A stretch of 23,111 bases of DNA from NCBI GenBank assembly GCA_035648735.1, contig DASRKX010000047.1:1-23111 (forward strand). The letters run 5' to 3'. Under the pieces are notes generated by a model. It searched no databases, was not told where the DNA came from, and was given only the letters and a program-made list of their open reading frames with translations. A program made the position numbers and the translations under genes. Positions 1 to 7,493 of the stretch are shown here, in pieces. The stretch comes from REEB95 sp035648735 (GTDB taxonomy: Bacteria > Pseudomonadota > Alphaproteobacteria > ATCC43930 > CGMCC-115725). Numbering within the stretch: the first letter of the stretch is position 1; the number at the start of each line of letters is the position of its first letter.

Positions 1-225
1 CTTTCCGATATCGCGCGGATCATTCCCCGGCGCGTCCATTTTGCCGCCGAGAACGACGGCGGCGAAGCCAGCACCTATGACGGCATCTTCGTTCTGGAGG
101 GCGTGTGGTATCGCTTCCGCTGCCAGGTCTTTGTCGATGGCGGCGGCCTGCGGTTTCTCTCCGACATACAGAAATTCGAGGCCGTGCAATGGCAAGTTCA
201 CCTGCCAATGTCCAAGGCGGGGTAG
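1..225 (+). CDS. Unrecognised protein, C-terminal part (cut by window edge)
   Basis: An open frame enters at base 1 and ends with TAG at 223-225, giving the last 74 residues of a protein whose start lies outside the window. The visible part has alternating hydrophobic and charged residues suggesting beta strands (for example GIFVLEGVWYRFRCQVFVDG), with no membrane segment. Codons have the G/C third-position bias of the neighbouring genes, which supports real coding. I do not recognise the family. It converges on the glycine-rich gene with a 9-nt gap between the stop codons. Confidence 0.6.
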   Translation, partial: LSDIARIIPRRVHFAAENDGGEASTYDGIFVLEGVWYRFRCQVFVDGGGLRFLSDIQKFEAVQWQVHLPMSKAG

Positions 226-234
226 CTTGACGCG

Positions 235-606
235 CTAGCGCGCGCCGACATCCGTCGGCGGGTTGATCCCGGCATTGCCGCCCGCATTACCGCCGATGCC
301 GGTGGCGCTCGTCGTGCTGTTGCTGCCGATGCCGACGCCGCTGCCGGTGCGGGCGGCGCCGCCGGCGCCGCCGCCTTTGCCATAGAAGCCGTTGCCGAAG
401 GTCGATGCCGGGCCGCCCAAGCCGCCCCCGAAACCGCCGACCAGGCCGCCGGTTCCGGCATTGGCGCCGATTCCGCCGACGGTGACGCCGGTGTTGCCGC
501 CCGCATTGGCCGCGCCCGAAGCCTGGGCCAGCGCGGGCGCCGAATGGGGCAACAGCGCGACCGCCGCCGCGGCCAGGACGAGGCCGATCAGGCTAAGATT
601 TTTCAT
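235..606 (-). CDS. Secreted glycine-rich low-complexity protein
   Basis: A 123-residue protein. Residues 1-27 form a Sec signal peptide (charged MKN start, alanine/leucine core, ALA-Q cleavage site). The mature part is almost entirely Gly, Ala, Asn, Thr and Ser in GGxG and NAGGN units, with a Phe/Tyr patch (FGNGFYGKGGG) in the middle and no cysteine. It is likely exported to the periplasm or surface. Function is unknown; structural or surface-associated roles are common for such compositions, but that is inference. The ATG lies inside the 3' end of the upstream PAS_5 gene (14-nt overlap), so translation is probably coupled. No clear Shine-Dalgarno sequence precedes it. Confidence 0.7.
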   Translation of the reverse strand: MKNLSLIGLVLAAAAVALLPHSAPALAQASGAANAGGNTGVTVGGIGANAGTGGLVGGFGGGLGGPASTFGNGFYGKGGGAGGAARTGSGVGIGSNSTTSATGIGGNAGGNAGINPPTDVGAR

Positions 607-1168
607 CGCCGTCGAGAAAAAAGCGCGCGCCTTCCTTCATCCGGTTGACGCGCGACAGCGCCCAGTTGCGCTCGGCGCCCTCCTGGTCGAAGACGTGGCC
701 GGCCAGCACCATGTCGACGGTGGCGCCGCCGTCGCTCGACAGCGGCAGGCTGACGCGCTTCACCTGCATCGGCAATGTCTTGCCGCTGACGATGAAGAAG
801 TTCTCGGTATAGAGCGGCCGGCGCTTCTCGACCATTTCGAGATAGAGGCCGACGACATATTGCCGGTAACCGGCGATATCGGGCACCGATTCGTCGAGGA
901 ACTTGCCGGTCGGCTCGCGGCCGGTTGCGCGCCAGAACACCTCGCCGACCCGGCGATAGCGGAAGCGGATGGTGCCGTCCGCGTGCACGACTTCGAGGAT
1001 CATGGTGCAGGGCCATACCGCGGGCGGCAGCTGGAGCGGGTCGATATCGGCGCGTGCCGGCATGGGACGCGTGCCGCGCTTGTCGAGCCAGTAATTGTAA
1101 AGGCTCTTGAGCCGGGCGTCGTCGAGGGCGGCGGCCGAATTCACGCTGTCGTTCCGCTGCATCAGCAT
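593..1168 (-). CDS. PAS_5-family PAS domain protein (second of tandem pair)
   Basis: A protein of about 191 residues consisting of one PAS-like domain of the alphaproteobacterial PAS_5 type. The family signature is visible: an N-terminal helix with LYNYWLDKRG, a PARADIDP motif, a central RFRYRRVGEVF strand, a TGKFLDE motif, and RRPLYTENFF followed by LPLSSDGGATVDMVLAG. There is no output domain, no membrane segment and no kinase. Two starts are possible: ATG at 1168, overlapping the upstream gene by 7 nt, or ATG at 1162, giving a TGATG junction. A weak GGTGG precedes both. Function of stand-alone PAS_5 proteins is unknown; sensing or scaffolding is only an inference. It lies between a paralogue and the glycine-rich secreted gene. 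Confidence 0.85.
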   Translation of the reverse strand: MLMQRNDSVNSAAALDDARLKSLYNYWLDKRGTRPMPARADIDPLQLPPAVWPCTMILEVVHADGTIRFRYRRVGEVFWRATGREPTGKFLDESVPDIAGYRQYVVGLYLEMVEKRRPLYTENFFIVSGKTLPMQVKRVSLPLSSDGGATVDMVLAGHVFDQEGAERNWALSRVNRMKEGARFFLDGDEKS

Positions 1169-1710
1169 GAGCCACCGCGAAAATCCGGGGCGGCGCCGAT
1201 TGCTGCCGCCGGCTCCGCGCCGCAAGCCAGCGGCGAATGATGGACCGCGAAGCCCAGCACCATATCGACGGTCCGGCCGTCCCGCGCCATGGGGAGAAGC
1301 AGCCGCTCGGCCTGGACGAAGTGCCCGGCCAGATGGGCGACGGGGAGTCCCTTGTGGTAGCAGACCAGGCGCTGTTCCGCGCTGGCGCGATAATGCGCAT
1401 AGGTCGGCTCGTTGTAGAAATCGGGGCGGAATTTCTCGCCCAGCCATTCGCCGGTCGGATCGTGATCCATGAAGCTGACAAGCTCGGTGCCGATCAGCCG
1501 CACGCGGAACCGCAGCGGGTCGCGATGCACGTCGAGCAGATAAGTCCCGGCAAGAAATTCCCGCGCGGCTTCGGGCGCGAAATGCTGGCGCCCCGGCAAG
1601 GCGGTCGGCATCGGCCGGATGCTCTGCCAATAGCGGTAGAACCCGGCGATGCGATCGTCGCAAGGGGGAAGGCTTCCGGCCGGCGGAACCATGGCTTCGA
1701 TGGGCTGCAC
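1162..1710 (-). CDS. PAS_5-family PAS domain protein (first of tandem pair)
   Basis: A 182-residue protein with the same architecture as the gene downstream: FYRYWQSIRP helix, FAPEAAREFLAGTYLLDV, RFRVRLIGTELVSFMDHDPTGEWLGE, then LLPMARDGRTVDMVLGFAV. It is clearly a paralogue of the 593-1168 product and of the 18321-18863 product. The longest frame starts with GTG at 1710; an ATG at 1692, six codons later, is a reasonable alternative, and neither has a strong Shine-Dalgarno sequence. It is probably the first gene of a three-gene unit, with a CtrA-like box centred about 30-50 bp upstream. No output domain is present, so it may act as a sensor or adaptor (inference). Confidence 0.85.
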   Translation of the reverse strand: MQPIEAMVPPAGSLPPCDDRIAGFYRYWQSIRPMPTALPGRQHFAPEAAREFLAGTYLLDVHRDPLRFRVRLIGTELVSFMDHDPTGEWLGEKFRPDFYNEPTYAHYRASAEQRLVCYHKGLPVAHLAGHFVQAERLLLPMARDGRTVDMVLGFAVHHSPLACGAEPAAAIGAAPDFRGGSC

Positions 1711-1734
1711 GGGATCGAGTGTGGCAGCCCCTGG

Positions 1735-1750
1735 TTAAGCGGGTTTTAAC
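1735..1750. promoter_or_regulatory. CtrA-like binding box, TTAA-N7-TTAAC
   Basis: TTAAGCGGGTTTTAAC matches the full alphaproteobacterial CtrA consensus (TTAA-N7-TTAAC) without a mismatch. It lies 25 nt upstream of the GTG start (43 nt from the ATG) of the first PAS_5 gene, in the non-coding gap between that gene and the response regulator. Such AT-rich spaced half sites are rare by chance in DNA this rich in G and C. Whether CtrA activates or represses here cannot be told. Confidence 0.5.
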
Positions 1751-1801
1751 GGCTTGGGCGGGAGCGCCGCCCGGCACCCCGGCGGCGAAATTAATCGGGC
1801 T

Positions 1802-1832
1802 GGGGCCGCGAAAAGGCGGCGGCGCGGGCCCC
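1802..1832 (-). terminator. Possible hairpin after the response regulator gene
   Basis: GGGGCCGCG at 1802-1810 can pair with CGCGGGCCCC at 1823-1832, with one bulged base, leaving a 12-nt loop. It begins 22 nt beyond the response regulator stop codon. No T-run follows on the minus strand, so it is a weak intrinsic-terminator candidate. Confidence 0.25.
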
Positions 1833-1853
1833 GGTTCCTGGGTCGGCCCCCCG

Positions 1854-2249
1854 CTAGCGGCCGACGGCGCTCGCCAGCGCGGCGGTCAGGGTCTCGCGCT
1901 TGAAGGGTTTCTGGACGACCGGCAGCAGCGCCCAGTTGGGCGGCATGCCCTTCAGGCCGTAGCCGGTGGTGAAGATGAAGGGGATGCCCGACGCTTGCAG
2001 CCGCTCGGCGACGGGGAAGACCATCTCGCCCGCCAGATTGACGTCGAGCACGGCGGCATCGGGCGGCTGCGCCGCCAAGAGCGCCAGCGCCTCGGCGACG
2101 CCGCTCGCATGCAGCACCGTGGTGCAGCCGATATCCTTCAGCATGTCCTCGACCAGGAACGAGATGATGCTCTCGTCCTCGACGATGAGAACGGTGAGCC
2201 CGGCGAGACGACGGCCGGGCTCAGCCGCGGTGACGGCGGCGGCGGTCAT
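1854..2249 (-). CDS. Single-domain response regulator (CheY-like receiver)
   Basis: A 131-residue protein that is only a receiver domain, with no DNA-binding or enzymatic output. Visible residues are the acidic pocket E24-D25-E26, phospho-acceptor D69 (AVLDVNL), T95 in FTTGYG, and K114 in VQKPF. The ATG overlaps the TGA of the upstream HWE kinase (ATGA, 2246-2249), so kinase and regulator are almost certainly partners. The FTTGY segment at 93-97 resembles the FATGUY motif of single-domain regulators that modulate the alphaproteobacterial general stress response; the match is partial. It probably works as a phosphate shuttle or sink, or by protein contact. Confidence 0.93.
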   Translation of the reverse strand: MTAAAVTAAEPGRRLAGLTVLIVEDESIISFLVEDMLKDIGCTTVLHASGVAEALALLAAQPPDAAVLDVNLAGEMVFPVAERLQASGIPFIFTTGYGLKGMPPNWALLPVVQKPFKRETLTAALASAVGR

Positions 2250-3685
2250 GCATCCGCGGCGTGCAGCGGGATTTCGAGGCGACAGCGCAGGCCGGCGGGG
2301 TCGAAATCGAGTTGCGCCGAGCCGCGCAATTCCTGGCCGACGCTGCGTTCGAGCAGCCGGCTGCCGAAACCGCGATAGACCGGCGGCTGCACTTCGGGGC
2401 CGCCGGATTCCCGCCAGTCGATCCTCAGGCGCCGCGCGCCGTTGACGCGCTCGATCTTCCAGCCGAGCGCCAGCCTGCCCTCGGGCGCCGAGAGCGCGCC
2501 GAATTTGGCGGCGTTGGTGGCGAGCTCGTGCAGCACCATGGCCAGCGGCAGCGCCGCCACCGAAGCGAGCTTGGTCGAAGCGCCGTCGACGCTCACCCGT
2601 TCCTGGCCGAAGGGCGCCACGATGTCATGGACGATGCGGCCGAGATCGGCCGATTCCCATTGCTCGCGCGCCAATTGATTGTGCACCCGGCTGAGCGCCA
2701 GGAGACGCTCCTCGAACGCCTCGCGCTGCTCGTCGCGGTCGCGGTCGCCGCGCATGGTCTGCGCCGCGAGCGATTGCACCGTCGCCAGCGTGTTCTTGAC
2801 CCGATGATTGAGCTCGTCGAGCAGCGACTTCTGGCGCGCCTCGGCCCGCTTGCGGTCGGAGATGTCGACCAGCATGTTGATCGCGCCGGTCACCTTGCCC
2901 GCGGCATCGCGCAGCGGCGTCGGATAGGGGATGAAGGGGATGCGCGTGCCGTCCGGCCGCTCGGCCACCGCCTCGACGCCGCCGTTGATCGGGCGGCCCT
3001 GGGTCAGCGCGATCGCCATCGGGCATTGGTCGTGCGGCAGCGACCGGCCGTCGGGCCAGTAGAGCTTCCAGGTAACGCACCATTGGTCGGTGCCGAGCTC
3101 GGGCCGGCGGCCCGACATGGCGACCGCCGCCTGATTGTAGAAGGTGATGCGCCCTTCGGCGTCGGTGGTGTAGATCGCCACCGGCATGGCTTCGAGCAGC
3201 TCGCGCCAATGGCGCTCGGCTTGGCGCAGCATGTCCTGCGCCTGCTTCTGCTCGGTGATGTCCTGGAAGCAATTGACCGCGCCGATGACATTGCCGTCCG
3301 CGTCGCGCAGCGGCGTGATGTTGACCAGCGCCACAAAGCGCGCGCCGTCCGGCCGCTCGACGATCGCCTCGACATCGGCGGCGGCGATGCCGGTGCGCAG
3401 CACCTCGGCCATCGGTATTTCGGCGCGCGGTACCGCCACGCCGTCGAGCCGGTAAATCTGGTGCGAGCCGCAGAATAGCTCCGCCGGATCGCGCAGCTTG
3501 GGCTCGCGGCCCCACAGCGCCGCGGCGCGGCGGTTAAAGCTTTCGATGCGGCCGTCGCGGTCGCAGGTATAGATGCCGACGGGAAGGAGATCGAGAAGGG
3601 CTTGCGCGGCAGGGGCGGCGCCGAAGAAGGCGTCCGGGCCCGCGGGGGCCGGAGCAGGTGTTGCAATCGAGCGTGGCATCGTCAT
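2246..3685 (-). CDS. PAS-PAS-HWE family sensor histidine kinase
   Basis: A 479-residue cytosolic kinase with no membrane segment. PAS 1 spans about 25-150 and ends with CFQDITEQKQAQ. PAS 2 spans about 155-285 and ends with MLVDISDRKRAE. The dimerisation/phosphotransfer region carries H294 in ELNHRVKNTL, and the ATP-binding domain carries H386 in VLHELATNAAKFG and W424-x-E426 in DWRESGG. The N-box His plus W-x-E are the defining features of HWE kinases. Such kinases usually signal to partners lacking a DNA-binding domain, often in general stress or light pathways. The ligand is unknown, and no flavin-binding LOV motif is visible. The start is ATG 3685 with an AGGT about 10 nt upstream. The response regulator follows by a 4-nt overlap. 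Confidence 0.93.
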   Translation of the reverse strand: MTMPRSIATPAPAPAGPDAFFGAAPAAQALLDLLPVGIYTCDRDGRIESFNRRAAALWGREPKLRDPAELFCGSHQIYRLDGVAVPRAEIPMAEVLRTGIAAADVEAIVERPDGARFVALVNITPLRDADGNVIGAVNCFQDITEQKQAQDMLRQAERHWRELLEAMPVAIYTTDAEGRITFYNQAAVAMSGRRPELGTDQWCVTWKLYWPDGRSLPHDQCPMAIALTQGRPINGGVEAVAERPDGTRIPFIPYPTPLRDAAGKVTGAINMLVDISDRKRAEARQKSLLDELNHRVKNTLATVQSLAAQTMRGDRDRDEQREAFEERLLALSRVHNQLAREQWESADLGRIVHDIVAPFGQERVSVDGASTKLASVAALPLAMVLHELATNAAKFGALSAPEGRLALGWKIERVNGARRLRIDWRESGGPEVQPPVYRGFGSRLLERSVGQELRGSAQLDFDPAGLRCRLEIPLHAADA

Positions 3686-3819
3686 TTTTCGTTACCTACG
3701 CGTACTTTAACGGAGCGGTTTATCTCACTGTGACGCCACGGCTATTCGCGAAGGGAGAAGTAACTAGGCTGCAATGTGGCCTTTTTTAAGGCAACTGCCT
3801 GATTTTGCTGTGATATCGC

Positions 3820-5358
3820 CTACTCCGCCGCCGCCGACATGGTTACGCGGCGGTCGATTTCGGTTAACGCCGCATGAAGGCGCGCGCCGTCGGGATCGGC
3901 CAGCGCCGCAATCCGCGCGGAGGCAATCCCGTCGGCGGCCAGCGCCGGCGGGGTGCGGCCGGCGAGCGCCGGGCGGATGATGCGCTCGAAGATGGCGCGG
4001 TAATTGGCGGTGCCGCGTTTATGCGTGTCGCCATAGCCCTTGATGAGGCGCGCGCATTCGACGATCTCCAGCGCCAAGGCGCCGTCGAATCGTGCGGCCG
4101 TCCGAATCGCCGCGAGCCAGGCTTCGATCTCGCGCTGCTCTTCCCGGAAGCGATGGCTGCGCGGCCGCCAGGCGCGGAGGCCGGCGAGAAGCTTGAGGCG
4201 GAGATAGCCCAGGATCGTGGTGGTCTCGATCTCCATGCCCCAATAGACCCGGCCGAGCCAGCCGCGCCGCTCGGCGAGCGCCAGCAGCGGGCGCGCCAGC
4301 GACGACGGCAGGACCGAGCAGACCTCGTCGATGCCGGGCTTGAAATATTCGACGATGCGCACCTTCTCGCCGGGCTGAGCCGCGACCTCGGCGCGGATCC
4401 GCGCAAGCCGCGCCGGATCGATCTTGGCCTGGGCCACGCGCATCACGTCCTCGAAGGACATGCGCAGCGCCAGATGCCGCGCGGCTTCGCGCAATAGCAC
4501 GCCGTTAAGACCGGCATCCGTATCGGCCGCCGCAATCGGCACCAGCCGCGCGAGATACCGCGCCGCATAGGCGAGGCCCTGGTAATCGACCAGGCGACGC
4601 AGACCTTCCACGACGATGTCGCGCGCGGGCTCGGGCAGGTTCGCCGCCTCCGCCTCGAGCGATTCGAGAGAAGCGGCCGCTTTGCGCCAGCGCTTGGCGG
4701 CATCGGCCAGATCGACCGGCACAGCCGCCCGTGCCGCGTCGCTTCCGGCGCGGAAGCCGCGCAGATTGGCCTCCGCCGCCTTGCCTTCGGCACGGATCGC
4801 CGCTGCGAAATCCTCGTCCGCGATCGGCAGCGCCGCGCTGCCGGCGAGCGCGCCCAGCATCACCGCGTTGACGAAGGCGCCGGCTTCGCGCGCCAGGCTT
4901 TCCATGTCGAGGAAGAGGCTGTGCCGCGCATGCGGGTGGAGCTGCTCGACGAGAGCAACGCTGTCGATGCGGCCGTCGGCCATCGCGGTCTTTTCCGGCA
5001 TGAGATAGCTGCGGCTGGTCGCGGCGATCAGCGTGGTGCGGTCGGGCGTGACGAAGCCGGCAGCGGCGGCGCGCGAGGCTTCGACCAATTCGCTGGCGAG
5101 CAGCACATCGACCTCGCCCGGGCCCGGCATCAGCGCCAGGATCGGCCGGCGTTCCCCCAAGGCGGCGGAATCAACCGGCAGGATCTCGATGTAATAGGTG
5201 GTGGCGCCGGTGCGCTGCGCCACGCCGGGGATCGAGGTGCTCTGCGCCGGAAAATTGCGCCGTTGCGCCGCGGCGACGATCCAGTTGGCGAGAACGCCGC
5301 CGCCCTCGCCGCCCAGCGCCGCGATCAGGATGGTGATCGGCCGGAGCGGGAGATTCAT
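3820..5358 (-). CDS. iorB: Indolepyruvate ferredoxin oxidoreductase, beta subunit (long form)
   Basis: A 512-residue protein. Residues about 8-190 form the 2-oxoacid oxidoreductase gamma-type domain: ALGGEGGGVLANWIV, then STSIPGVAQRTGATTYYIEI. The remaining about 300 residues match the C-terminal extension (DUF6537-like) found in proteobacterial two-subunit forms, with SFEDVMRVAQAKIDPARL and VEYFKPGIDEVCSVLP. Archaeal IorB is only about 200 residues, so this is the long type. With IorA it converts aryl pyruvates such as indolepyruvate and phenylpyruvate to aryl-acetyl-CoA, reducing ferredoxin. The start is ATG at 5358, overlapping the iorA stop (ATGA). The role of the extension is not known. 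Confidence 0.9.
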   Translation of the reverse strand: MNLPLRPITILIAALGGEGGGVLANWIVAAAQRRNFPAQSTSIPGVAQRTGATTYYIEILPVDSAALGERRPILALMPGPGEVDVLLASELVEASRAAAAGFVTPDRTTLIAATSRSYLMPEKTAMADGRIDSVALVEQLHPHARHSLFLDMESLAREAGAFVNAVMLGALAGSAALPIADEDFAAAIRAEGKAAEANLRGFRAGSDAARAAVPVDLADAAKRWRKAAASLESLEAEAANLPEPARDIVVEGLRRLVDYQGLAYAARYLARLVPIAAADTDAGLNGVLLREAARHLALRMSFEDVMRVAQAKIDPARLARIRAEVAAQPGEKVRIVEYFKPGIDEVCSVLPSSLARPLLALAERRGWLGRVYWGMEIETTTILGYLRLKLLAGLRAWRPRSHRFREEQREIEAWLAAIRTAARFDGALALEIVECARLIKGYGDTHKRGTANYRAIFERIIRPALAGRTPPALAADGIASARIAALADPDGARLHAALTEIDRRVTMSAAAE

Positions 5359-7490
5359 GCGGCCTCCCGCTCGGCGCCGAGCCGCGCCAGCACAAAGCGG
5401 CGCAGGCCGTCGATGGCGCGCTCCCACGGCCCCGCGTTGCGCACGATCTCGGCGCGGTAGAAGGACGGACACAGCACGGCGGCATGCGCCACCTCGCCGC
5501 ACAAGCCGCAGCCGACGCAGCTTTCGATCACCGTCGCCACCGGATCGGTGCGCAGCGGATCGGAGTTGGGCTTGACGGTGAGCGACGGGCAGCCCGACAG
5601 GCGGATGCAGGAATGATCGCCGGTGCAGATCGCGTCGTCGATTCCGTAGCGAACCCGCACCACGCGCTGGCCGGCGGCGAGGCGTTTTGCATCGTCGGCG
5701 CGCACCCGGCGCTGGCGCGCGAGCTGACATTCGCCGTCGGCGATGATGACTTTCAGGCCCTTGGCCGTGCTCTGCATCGCCTCGCGCAGGGTCTTCACCA
5801 TGGTGGCGACGCTGTAGCTGCGGATGGTGCGCAGCCATTTGACGCCGAGCGCCTTCAGCGTGCGCTCGATATCGACGCCGGTGACGCCGCCGTCGCGATG
5901 GCCTTCGCTCGACGGCACATATTGCAGGCCGGTCGCCGAGGCGTAGCCGTTCTGCATGACGATCAGCACGCCGTCGCCCTCGTTGAACAGGCTCGAGGCG
6001 ACGCCGGTAATGAGGCCGTTATGCCAAAACCCGCCATCGCCCATCACCGCGATCGGCCGCTTTTTCGAATTGGGGCCGACCGCCGCCGCCGAGGCGAGGC
6101 TCATGCCGTAGCCCAGGATGGAATTGCCGAGGTTGAAGGGCGCGAAGGTGGCGAAGGAATGGCAGCCGATATCGGTCGAGATATGCGTCGGGCCGAGCTC
6201 GCGCTCCATCAGCTTGATGGCGCTGAACACCGGGCGCTCGGGACAGCCGGTGCAGAAATTGGGCGGCCGCGGCGGCAGGGCGCCGATCGATTCCGCGGCG
6301 GCCCGACGCCGCGCGACGATCGCGGCCACCGACGCGACGATGGGCTCGACGGATATTCCCGCCGGCCTGGTCTCGGCGAGGAACGCCGCCAGGCCCTGCA
6401 GCATGACCTCCGCGGTGTATTCGCCGGCCATCGGCAGCGCACCCTTGCCGAAGATTCGCGTGTTGATGTCGCCGCGCCGCAGCTCGACGTTGATCTGGCT
6501 CTCGATGTAGTCGGGGTGGCCTTCCTCGACCACCAGCACGGCGCGTTTGCCGGCGCAGAACTCGCGGACCTCCTCCGGCACCAGCGGATAGACCGCGTTG
6601 AGGCAATAGATCGGGATGCGCGTGGCGCCGTAGAGATCGGCCAGGCCCAGCCGCAGCAGCGCGCGCATCAGCACGTTGTAGAGGCCGCCCATGACGACGA
6701 TGCCGATTTCGTCGAAATCGCCGGCGAAATATTCATTGAGCTTGTGGTCGCGGATGAAGTCGCGCGCCGCCGGCAGGCGCTCCTCGACCTTGCGCTTCTC
6801 CTGCGCGAAGGTGACCGGCGGATGCGACAGCCGTGCATAGTTGAACGGCGCCGGCTCGGCGAAGCGGTTGAGGCCGGAATGGCGCCCCGGGCGATTATCC
6901 TTGGCGGCGAATTCGCCGGTGACGTGGCAGGCGCGGATGCGCAATTCGAGCATCACCGGCGCGTGCGAGAATTCCGACAGCTCGAAGCCCATCTCCACCG
7001 CGTTGACGATCGCCGCCAGATCGGGCCGCGGGTCGAGCAGCGGCATGGTGCATTTCAGGGCGTAGGCGTAGGAGCGCTCCTGGATGACGCTCGCGCCCTC
7101 GCCGTAATCCTCGCCGAGGATGATGAGCGCGCCGCCCATCACGCCGGGCGACGCCAGGTTCGACAGCGCATCGGCGGCGACATTGGTGCCGACGATGGAT
7201 TTCCAGGTGACCGCGCCGCGCAGCGGATAGGCGATCGAGGCGCCGAGCATCGCCGCCGCCGCCGCCTCGTTGGTGCAGGTCTCGAGATGGATGCCGAGCT
7301 CGGCCATGATGTCCTGCGCGTCGACCAGCACGTCGAGCAGATGCGACACCGGCGCGCCTTGATAGCCCCCGACATAGCTCACGCCGGATTGCAGCAGCGC
7401 CTTGGTGACGGCGAGGATGCCCTCGCCGCGAAAGATATCGCCGGCGCCGAGCCGCAGCGACTGGACCTCGTGCTTGAAGGAGCGTTCCAT
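5355..7490 (-). CDS. iorA: Indolepyruvate ferredoxin oxidoreductase, alpha subunit
   Basis: A 711-residue thiamine diphosphate enzyme subunit. The N-terminal pyrimidine-binding domain shows GYQGAPVSHLLDVL (42-55) and TNEAAAAA (73-80). A middle transketolase C-like domain includes VVMGGLYNVLM. The TPP-binding domain has FCTGCPER (412-419), GDGGFWHNG (484-492) and QNGYASATG. The C-terminal ferredoxin-like part has C622, C628 and C634, then C658-x2-C661-x2-C664-x9-C674; the first cluster motif is unusual in having long C-x5-C spacings. It catalyses CoA-dependent oxidative decarboxylation of aryl pyruvates in aromatic amino acid breakdown. It starts 3 bp after the MetE-like stop and overlaps iorB, so the genes are co-transcribed. 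Confidence 0.93.
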   Translation of the reverse strand: MERSFKHEVQSLRLGAGDIFRGEGILAVTKALLQSGVSYVGGYQGAPVSHLLDVLVDAQDIMAELGIHLETCTNEAAAAAMLGASIAYPLRGAVTWKSIVGTNVAADALSNLASPGVMGGALIILGEDYGEGASVIQERSYAYALKCTMPLLDPRPDLAAIVNAVEMGFELSEFSHAPVMLELRIRACHVTGEFAAKDNRPGRHSGLNRFAEPAPFNYARLSHPPVTFAQEKRKVEERLPAARDFIRDHKLNEYFAGDFDEIGIVVMGGLYNVLMRALLRLGLADLYGATRIPIYCLNAVYPLVPEEVREFCAGKRAVLVVEEGHPDYIESQINVELRRGDINTRIFGKGALPMAGEYTAEVMLQGLAAFLAETRPAGISVEPIVASVAAIVARRRAAAESIGALPPRPPNFCTGCPERPVFSAIKLMERELGPTHISTDIGCHSFATFAPFNLGNSILGYGMSLASAAAVGPNSKKRPIAVMGDGGFWHNGLITGVASSLFNEGDGVLIVMQNGYASATGLQYVPSSEGHRDGGVTGVDIERTLKALGVKWLRTIRSYSVATMVKTLREAMQSTAKGLKVIIADGECQLARQRRVRADDAKRLAAGQRVVRVRYGIDDAICTGDHSCIRLSGCPSLTVKPNSDPLRTDPVATVIESCVGCGLCGEVAHAAVLCPSFYRAEIVRNAGPWERAIDGLRRFVLARLGAEREAA

Positions 7491-7493
7491 CGC

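Noticed and set aside
3779..3803. Short hairpins (GCCTT-TTTT-AAGGC and AGGC-AACT-GCCT) in the gap between iorB and the kinase gene, as a terminator.
   Set aside because: Stems of only 4-5 bp, mutually exclusive, and no T-run on the minus strand where termination would be needed.
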